A stretch of DNA of 24,833 nucleotides from assembly GCA_003427395.1 (NCBI GenBank), contig BFEA01000089.1, positions 399,669 through 424,501 on the forward strand, given 5' to 3'. Below the pieces are notes generated by a model. The model did no database searches, had not been told where the DNA came from, and saw only the letters and a program-made list of their open reading frames with translations. The position numbers were made by a program, and so were the translations under genes. The first letter of the stretch is position 1; each line of letters starts with the position of its first letter. Of the stretch, positions 17,970-24,833 are shown piece by piece. This stretch comes from Chara braunii (Eukaryota > Streptophyta > Charophyceae > Charales > Characeae).

Positions 17970-18010
17970 CCCGCCCGAGCAAATAACCCCAGGCCACTGT
18001 GGTAGCCTAG
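17727..18010. mobile_element. Short hAT-like MITE, GGCTACC-ended (copy 1)
   Basis: Ends are CAAGGCTACC (17727-17736) and GGTAGCCTAG (18001-18010), inverted repeats at 9 of 10. GC-rich subterminal sequence on each side (GGCGGCCCGGCC; GCCCGCCCGAGC) encloses an A-run, the core ACTATGTTAAGC...AACTTTTGTC and an expanded (TA)n at 17937-17966. It lies 20 bp from the preceding element. The flanking 8 bases (TATATATA / TTTAAAAA) do not match well, so the target duplication is uncertain here. Homologous to 20105-20380. Confidence 0.7.
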
Positions 18011-18089
18011 TTTAAAAATATATATTTTTTATTTTTATTCTTGAAAAGTTTTCTTTCAGGTTTTTGATTTATAAATCAAGCTTGATTGG

Positions 18090-18155
18090 GAATATTAGGA
18101 TATGACTCCCGAACAAAAGTTGTTTGTAATATTATTTTGCACAACATATCATGTT

Positions 18156-18192
<37 letters not shown>

Positions 18193-18260
18193 GTACACGT
18201 ACGTGCAATTTTGGGTTCGTACATGTATGCCGGAATACGTACTCGTACACACTACCCAGT
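18090..18260 (-). mobile_element. Partial hAT-like element, GTACGTG head (inverse of 16539 copy)
   Basis: On the minus strand it starts CTGGGTAGTGTGTACGAG (from 18259) and has ACATGTACGAACCCA and GCACGTACGTG. It then has 29 A (T-run 18161-18189) and the core TGATATGTTGTGCAAAATAAT...AACTTTTGTTCGGGAGTCATA. The far end is not identified and may have been cut off by the neighbouring MITE at 17727-18010. Confidence 0.55.
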
Positions 18261-20104
18261 TCTTAATACTCATCTTTGAAAATTTAGGGCCTCAATAACC
18301 GTTTAGAGACGCATGAACTACACACATGTCACGAATTGACTCGTGTTTTTTTACTTAAAGATAAAACATTTTAGAGACGTGCCACGATGTAATTTTCCAA
18401 AAATGATTGGAATAAGGAAGACTATGTTAAGGTGACAATCTATCAAAACGCATATCAAATACGAACGAAATGGTTGAAGAAATATAATCTCTATCGTTTT
18501 CAATAATAAATCATCTTTTTTTTCAGTTGAGGTGAAGCGAAGATTTGTTCGCATCTGCAATGATGGATGAACAACACTAAGAGTGACTAGTTCTGATTTT
18601 TATAGAAAGTTGTTTCACAATAAATGGATGAGTTCGCAGCTAGTTAATAAGGAAAGGTGGGACTATGTATAATTTGGACGAAAAAACTTACTCGATGGCG
18701 ATGAAGCTTTAGATTACAAAAAATGAGCTAGAAGATTAAAAAAATATATTATTATTATTATTATTATTTAATTGAATATTTTTAAATATTTATCGCGGCA
18801 TTCCTGCATATTGGACGTAACATAATAAACGTTTTGAGACAACAATCAAATTTATATGTGGATTATTTTATATTAAACGTGTTAGATTTTCCTTAACGTT
18901 ATGGTGGATTAGATCTATTTGCCAAATGAAGATCGAATATTTTTAGTAATAAGTCGTTGATGAGTAGAGAAGTGAAATTGATAGTGATCTCCTTATATTA
19001 TTATCATATTGGTGAACAGTCCGACTAATTCACCGCAAAAAATCCTCCACATTGAAAAACATCACCACCACCAAACATACTCTCATCTACTGAAGAAGGG
19101 GGTTGTTGAAAGTTGTCACAAAACAAGGGTATTCTTAAACACAACTTGAAAAAAACAAGGTAGAAAAAGTGGAGAAACGAGTAGGAAAAATAACCTCAAA
19201 CAACAACTAACGTATAGTGAAACCATAAAGGAAAAAAAACAAAAATGAAGATAAAATTAATATAAATAATAAAAAATAGTAAAAAAAAGGGGAAAAAAAA
19301 AAAAGTTGGAAAATAAAAAATTTTGTGGAAGCAACAGATAGATATGTAGAAGATAAAGAGGAAAATAAACCTGATAATCTTATTGTAGCATCGGTCGTAA
19401 GAAAGAAGTCAATTTGACCCGCTCTCAATCAATTTTCTTCTTTGGTCTTTCAATAAGAACAAAGGATTCGTAAAAACCAGATAGAACTATGAAACCATAT
19501 TTTTTTATCAAATGAATACTTGCAAGTCAAACTATTATTTAAAAAATATATATATTTTAAACTGTATTGAAATAAAAATCAAACAAACAGATAAATATCG
19601 CAAATTGACAACAAAAAGCTAGACCGTGGCAAAACTGGTTTATAGGATTATAAACGAATCTTCAAAGTTAGCAGTAAAATCTGGGTTAGTAAAGTCTTTA
19701 AGCAAAATTTTGCTATTGCATCAGACCAAAAAATTACATACTCATAACTTGCAGTAATATTTTACAATTTATTTATTTTTTCTTCATAAATCTTATGTTT
19801 AAGTTTTACGCTTATCAATTTTTAATTTTAACACTTAAGGAAAAATAACGTTTGAGACGAAGTTTTCATTTTCTCAACTCGTAAATCATCAATGAAATAA
19901 ATTGTGTAATCCTACACACTATGAGTTTTTATTCTTTTGAATCTTACTATCTACATAGTACAACGAATATGTTCGCGCACCTGCACATTTGCTTGAACGT
20001 GTTCACGCGAACAACTCAAGAAAGTGTTCAAACAAAATTTGAACATGACTCCAAAACAAAAAAAAAAACTGTTTTACATGACATGTTTGTTTTCCATATT
20101 TTTT
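18261..20104. other. No gene; AT-rich
   Basis: About 1.8 kb of AT-rich sequence has only short, low-complexity frames. An (ATT)n microsatellite lies at about 18747-18769, and A-rich purine tracts at 19225-19320. I see no RNA gene or transposon ends. Confidence 0.5.
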
Positions 20105-20380
20105 CTAGGCTACCAGTCGGGCTGCCCGGGTCGCGGGTGGCCAGCCCGTGCAAGGACCAAGGAAGGTCCCAGCAAAAAAATAAATAAAATTACAAATAAA
20201 AAAAATCCAAAAAGAAACTATGTTATGCAGAAAAATAAACTGAACAACTTTTGCCTCAGGGTTACATCGAAATTCTCCACTACATTTAAAATAAAAAAAT
20301 AAAATTTAAAAATATTTGTTTTTATTTTTATTTTCTTGGCTCGGCCGGGCAAGTGATCCCGGGCCACTCTGGTAGCTTAG
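20105..20380. mobile_element. Short hAT-like MITE, GGCTACC-ended (copy 2)
   Basis: Ends are CTAGGCTACC (20105-20114) and GGTAGCTTAG (20371-20380). The flanks TATTTTTT (20097-20104) and GATTTTTC (20381-20388) agree at 6 of 8, an aged 8-bp duplication. Subterminal GC-rich segments (GCCCGGGTCGCGGG; GGCCGGGCAAG) match copy 1 at 17727-18010 along with the GCAAGGACTAGGGAAGGTCC-like stretch, the A-rich run and the core AACTATGTTATGC...AACTTTTGCC. Length is 276 bp, non-coding. Confidence 0.75.
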
Positions 20381-21737
20381 GATTTTTCAGAGTTGCTCTT
20401 TTTTTTATGTTCTCGTTTGCAGGGTTTTAAACGCTTGTTCTTGTTCTGACGAACATGTTTGGATTCGCCTCCGGACGAGAAAACGATGCTATGCAGCTTA
20501 CTATCTAAATCTGTAAAGAATTGGAGTTCTCATAAATGAATTTGAAATAGATTATTGTAATTCAAATGTGTAAATACTATCGCAGTCCGAAAATGAGACG
20601 ATCGTCTTCTCCACAGTAATGTCCAAAGAATGACAGTTTATGATAATACAAGAATATATAGTGGTAAATTATCTAACATAAATAGCAGTGGCATCCTCTC
20701 TACTCTGTATGAGTGAACACTCGCAATGCAATCTCCTCATTCGTGAAAACAGACTCACACAAATAAATGAAAAATGAGAAGTACTTGAATAAGAGGTCGA
20801 CGAAACGAAAATGACAGCCCCGTGAATATCATATCGAACCTTATTTTCTAATTTCTTTGTTCAGACTTTATCATAAAGGGACTTCAAGAAATGACTGCAA
20901 TTTTCTCCGCCCCCCCAATATATGCACCTATGGAGCACAACGGAGTATGTTCTACACTTAGGGGGTGTCCTTGAATTCTTAATAATTCAAGTTGACGTAC
21001 TTCTTCGATGTCTCAAATGTGAAACTGGTAAAGAAATCAATCCTACATGAAATTTGTCTCTACATTATTTTTTCATTAAAAAAAATTGAGAGATAAATAA
21101 TGCCTCTAAAAATTATTCAACGAAGTTTGTGACGAACTACTTAATATTAATAAGTGTTCAACTTTGTTGATTTAATTTTTTTTATCAACAAAATAGACGT
21201 TAATAACAACCTGAATTTTTTTCAATTTCTCATAGTATTTGTTAGATAAAAAACAAAGGTATTTTGAATTTATTGGTGACCAATTTATAAAGCGGACATC
21301 GTACTAACTAACTTAAAAAAATAAAAATTGTAAGGCAAATTTACAGTTTTATACGAACTTTGTCAACATTCGGATTAAAACAAAAAATATAAATGACTGT
21401 AAATAGATTTTAAGTGGTAAAGAAAACACAAAATCTGACACACAAGCACGTTGAACTAAAAAAAAAAGAAAAAAAATCAACAAAATAAAATAGTTGGTTC
21501 ATAAATCATAATTTTAACTATTTACAACATTCATCATGTCCAACATGTGATTAAATTAAAAATATTTGATAGTTAAATGCTTTGTCAGCACACTTCAGAA
21601 TTGACTGATTACTTCATCTGATGATAACACCGATAAGTGACATGAGCTTATGATAATGATTTTTCAAAGTGTATAGCGAGTTAGCGTTCTTTATAAGATG
21701 AATGAATGATACATACGCTCACTTTTGAACACGAAAG

Positions 21738-21780
<43 letters not shown>

Positions 21781-22130
21781 CTTGACTATTAAACAGTCCA
21801 GGGCTTACTAGGCATTGTTTGTAAGATGAATGGTCGAGTCACATGCTCAATGAAGAGAAAAGTAGTTGTGCACTCTGTTCGTGTATAACTATGACAAAAG
21901 GGTTGGACATTGTTTCTAAGATGAATGACCTAACTTTATCGCATATGTAACATAAGATAAAGGGTAAATCAGTTGACAGTTTCACCAACTACTTGCATGA
22001 AAGATGACTTGAGATTTTTATAAGGGACTTATTTTAATTGCATATGCGTATGTTTGATTGTAAGTTGAGTCTGAGTTATTTTTTGATAGGTAGATACTTT
22101 AGATGCTAGTCACGAATTGGATCTATAGAA
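20381..22130. other. No gene; AT-rich with (TA)n
   Basis: A long AT-rich tract without supported genes. A (TA)n microsatellite of about 40 bp lies at 21740-21779. Short palindromic A/T words are common but unremarkable at this composition. Confidence 0.5.
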
Positions 22131-22179
22131 GTTGGTTCAATTTGTGTTTATCAGAGTTGAGTTGGTTCAATTTGTGTTT
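22131..22179. repeat. 19-bp direct repeat
   Basis: GTTGGTTCAATTTGTGTTT occurs at 22131-22149 and 22161-22179, 30 bp apart, just upstream of the 124-bp array. Confidence 0.8.
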
Positions 22180-22199
22180 CTCGAAAATGAGTTTGTTTC

Positions 22200-22800
22200 T
22201 CATATTTGGTCTTGTATAAAAGTTGGAAAGACACTTTCGCTAAGAAAAGTGTTGCCCAAAATTTTACAAAATCGAAGGAGTTAGTCAAATTTTTTCCTTT
22301 ACAAATTCAACTTTTATCCGAGTTTCATGTCCGACTTAGTAAAAATATGAAAAACCTACTTTTCTTCGGAAAGTGTTGCCCAATTTTTTGGTAAATCGGG
22401 GAGTTAAACAAAAATTGGCTTTCTGAAGTAAGAATTATTTTTAAATTTTATATTTAGCTTTGTCTAAATTTTGAAAAAATACTTTTGTTAAGGAAAGTGT
22501 TGCCGAAATTTTAACAAATCTAAATAGTTTGTTAAATTTTGTCTCGATAGAGTTCAAAGTTTTGTCTTTGAACACATGTATGACTTAGTATAAATTTAGA
22601 AAGTCTACATCTCTAAAAAAAACGCTACCTAAATTTGTACTAAATCACAGAGTTTGACAAAACCTTGCTCTTTAAAGTCGAGAATTACTGCTAGATTTCA
22701 CATGCAACTGAATATAAATTTAAGGAAGACACTTTTTCTGGAGAGAGTGTTGTTGAAATTTTATCAGTTTTGAGGAGTGGAATTATATTACTGATAAAGA
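22200..22800. repeat. Diverged tandem array, five units of 124-125 bp
   Basis: The anchor GTGTTGCCCAAAATTTTACA and its variants start at 22249, 22373, 22497, 22622 and 22747, with spacings of 124, 124, 125 and 125. A second anchor of the CTTAGTATAAATTT...GAAA type precedes each. Units differ at many positions, so the array is old, yet the period is almost perfectly kept. The open frame at 22206-22394 is not conserved between units, so it is not a coding repeat. Confidence 0.85.
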
Positions 22801-23498
22801 AAAACTTTGGCGATCCACCCTGTAAAAGAGACATGCTGACGAAAGTTTTTTGTTACTCATTGAAAGATAGATTTAGACTTAGTTTTAGGAGAACATGAGC
22901 GAGGTGTGATATGACATGTATTGTGTTACAATTGTTTTTTTCCAATTTCGATTCAAAATTTGATTAGTTTCATCTTGATCAAACGAGGATCGTCTTCTGT
23001 TATCTTTTAATAGCAGATTGGTTGTCGATTGTTCGTTTACGGCTCAACTCTAACTTATTCTCACGACTCAACCAAAGACCTTAACCCCTGTGGTTGATTT
23101 TTTTCTTTAGATTTTTTCTTGGACTTTTATTAAACGACCATTTGAAAAGTGAATAAGACAAGGAGTGTGAGTGCAGAGAGTGGTTGAAGTTGACCCCGTG
23201 TTAGAGTTTGTTTGAATAAGACAAGGAGTGTGAGTGCAGAGAGTGGTTGAAGTTGACCCCGTGTAGCGAGTGGTCTGTAGATGTTGAATTTTTAATGTGA
23301 TTGCAAAAATTTTAAGAGTTGAATTCGGAATTGATTTTGCCTGCGATCATGTGTATATTTGAAAAGCAGTCACATTGTAATTGTGAGAGTGATTGTCTCG
23401 TATCTTATAACCCCGTTGTATTTATATTATGTATATCCGCGTTATCTACTTTAACCGTATGTAAAAATCGAACAAATTTGTATTAAAGAAAAAAAAAA
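22801..23498 (+). repeat. Duplicated 51-bp block and A-tailed sequence
   Basis: An identical 51-bp block beginning GAATAAGACAAGGAGTGTGA and ending TTGACCCCGTGT is present at 23151-23201 and 23214-23264, with 12 bp between. A run of 10 A at 23489-23498 could be the tail of a retroposed RNA that contained the duplication, but neither a source gene nor flanking duplications were identified. The rest of the interval has no recognised feature. Confidence 0.6.
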
Positions 23499-24207
23499 AT
23501 CATTTCTTACCGTTGATTTTTAGAATTTTTATACTTGGGCGTTAAGGTCCGTGACGGTTGTCAAAGTCAAACCCCTTAACCTGTTTCCAGACCCTTGAAG
23601 ATGGAGCCCCGCTTTAAGGGTCAAAGACGTTTGGCCGCCATTAAGGGCAGAAACCCACCTACCTCTCACTCGGGCAGGGTGTAAAACTTGAAGAGGGTAG
23701 GTCTTGCAATCGCACTCGTGATTGTCAAGCATTAAAAGATTAACCTTTCAAGACGCGTATCAGCCGACTCTTGAGTGTCGAAAGCGATCCTCAAAATCGG
23801 TGAGGAACGCGTGTCAGTGGTCATAGACGCTTCACAATACGCTATATTTACGATTGTTTGCGTATTCATGCATGGCTAGTCAATATGACAAGGTCTATGT
23901 TGCCGCGATATTCATTGAGAGTCTCGCACACAACATACTCTTAATTTTGTTATCAAGAGAGTCAAATGTGAAAACAATTACTAGGTGCGATTTATATATA
24001 AAGTTTGATTTTATTTTTGTGAGGTGCATCGAGTGGTTAGATGAATTGTCCTAGTCGACCGACGCTGAGTCACGCTTGGGAGATCAGCCCAGAGCGCCGA
24101 CTCGTGTACGGGTCCGATTAAAGCGTTCAACCACCCGTACCCCCATGCTACAACGTACGAGAAACGCACTCGGTTGGGTTACCTCTGCGATTGCACTCGA
24201 GCAACTT
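23499..24207. other. No gene recognised
   Basis: Base composition becomes more balanced than upstream. A tRNA A-box-like word (CGAGTGGTTAGAT, about 24030) and a weak B-box-like word (GGTCCGATTAA, about 24111) occur in the right order, but B-box agreement is poor and no stem-loop set closes, so no RNA gene is called. Confidence 0.4.
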
Positions 24208-24738
24208 TCATACGTGGTTAAGTAGCTCGATGGGGATACACTGTCCAAGGGTGGTGATAGCCCCTTGGGGCATATGTCCAACTGTGCCTCGCGTGACCCC
24301 TATCCTGTCGTCATTGTTATCGAGAGGTGTGGCTGGCGCTCTCGGTCGGAGTGGCGAAAACTCTATTGCGACAAAAGTCCTACAAAATCCTGTGTGACGC
24401 GACTCAAAGGTTCCCCTTGAGGGACCAATGCGCTCGACAACGTGCCGAATGTCGACACATTTTTCAAGGAGTTTTTCCATTTTTTTGATGAAGCGTATTG
24501 TACCATGCCTTGAGTTGAATAGAGAGTCCGTACATTTTCTTAGGGTTAAACCAACAATACTTGACCCAGCTATGCAGTAAAAGCCACGACCAACCGATAT
24601 GCTAAGTCGTGCCAAGGCTCGAACTACCTGTTCTTCACTTCCCAATATACCTTTCATAAGAAAATGGAAAAAAAAAAAAAAAAAAAAGCAAAAAAAAACA
24701 AAGTCGTTGTTTCTGTTGGCGGCCGTGCCCAAGCGCAC
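24208..24738 (-). CDS. Unassigned 176-codon open frame
   Basis: This is the longest uninterrupted frame of the window. Its start lies in or near a T-run, giving an FFFFFFF stretch near residue 20. The remainder (for example VVRALARLSISVGRG, MEKLLEKCVDIRHVVERIG, TTLGQCIPIELL) shows no domain I recognise. No splice signals, promoter or neighbours support expression. It could be a decayed transposon segment or chance. Confidence 0.2.
   Translation of the reverse strand: MRLGTAANRNNDFVFFCFFFFFFFHFLMKGILGSEEQVVRALARLSISVGRGFYCIAGSSIVGLTLRKCTDSLFNSRHGTIRFIKKMEKLLEKCVDIRHVVERIGPSRGTFESRHTGFCRTFVAIEFSPLRPRAPATPLDNNDDRIGVTRGTVGHMPQGAITTLGQCIPIELLNHV
24668..24687. repeat. A-run
   Basis: About 20 consecutive A residues, followed by a second A-run at 24690-24697. 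Possibly a retroposon tail on the plus strand, but no body was recognised upstream. Confidence 0.7.
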
Positions 24739-24741
24739 GCC

Positions 24742-24746
<5 letters not shown>

Positions 24747-24833
<87 letters not shown>
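24747..24833. repeat. (GA)n microsatellite at the window edge
   Basis: Eighty-seven bases of pure GA repeat run to the end of the window. A perfect dinucleotide tract at the edge suggests that the assembled contig may end here and that the true length is unknown. Confidence 0.95.

Noticed and set aside
17719-18018. 8-bp target duplication around MITE 17727-18010
   Set aside because: TATATATA against TTTAAAAA matches at only 5 of 8 positions in AT-rich sequence, no better than chance. Element ends are called from the inverted repeats and the homologous copy only.
22200-22800. CRISPR-like array
   Set aside because: Units are 124-125 bp, wholly diverged and without alternating conserved repeats and unique spacers. 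The context is eukaryotic.
24026-24122. tRNA-like A and B boxes
   Set aside because: The A-box word is fair, but the B-box word matches only about 8 of 11 positions and the set of stems does not close.

Overview
This window is a eukaryotic, repeat-dominated stretch with no intact conventional gene. It has long AT-rich tracts, poly(A)/poly(T) runs, (TA)n and (GA)n microsatellites, decayed transposon genes, tRNA-derived SINEs and a U6 snRNA pseudogene. The gag-like fragment, the PIF/Harbinger transposase and the Myb/SANT-like companion resemble, from memory, families abundant in the characean alga Chara. A streptophyte alga such as Chara is the best guess, but no single sequence here proves it.

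Layout. 461-1904: broken LTR-retrotransposon gag (+). 1905-4440: no gene, two short tandem repeats. 4441-5648: non-autonomous hAT-like element with short terminal inverted repeats and an imperfect 8-bp target duplication. 6851-6945: U6 snRNA pseudogene with an A tail (-). 8084-8823: GC-richer block with unassigned ORFs. 8957-9860: PIF/Harbinger transposase pseudogene (+), split by a SINE (9095-9395, -) flanked by a 6-bp target duplication. 9916-11222: array of 425-nt monomers, each carrying a type III hammerhead ribozyme, with (TA)n expansions. 11595-13370: Myb/SANT-like pseudogene (-), the likely second gene of the same Harbinger element. 13386-14195: hairpin-rich stretch with a second tRNA-derived SINE (-). 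Inside it, 13957-13994 is a synthetic Nextera mate-pair junction adapter, an assembly artefact. 14200-16535: no gene, one 149-bp tandem duplication. 16539-18263: cluster of related hAT-like non-autonomous elements, with another at 20105-20380. 22200-22800: five-unit, 124-125-bp diverged tandem array. 23151-23264: duplicated 51-bp block. 24747-24833: (GA)n running off the edge.

How the parts relate. The transposase and Myb-like pseudogenes face each other, as expected for a two-gene Harbinger element, and the hammerhead array lies between them. The SINE, the U6 retrocopy and other A-tailed segments imply a LINE-type reverse transcriptase acting in trans, although no LINE coding sequence is visible here. 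The hAT-like elements share an AT-rich core but carry different GC-rich ends. The hammerhead array, which looks retrozyme-like or satellite-like and is composed of exact 425-nt units bounded by the predicted self-cleavage site, is the most unusual biology in the window.
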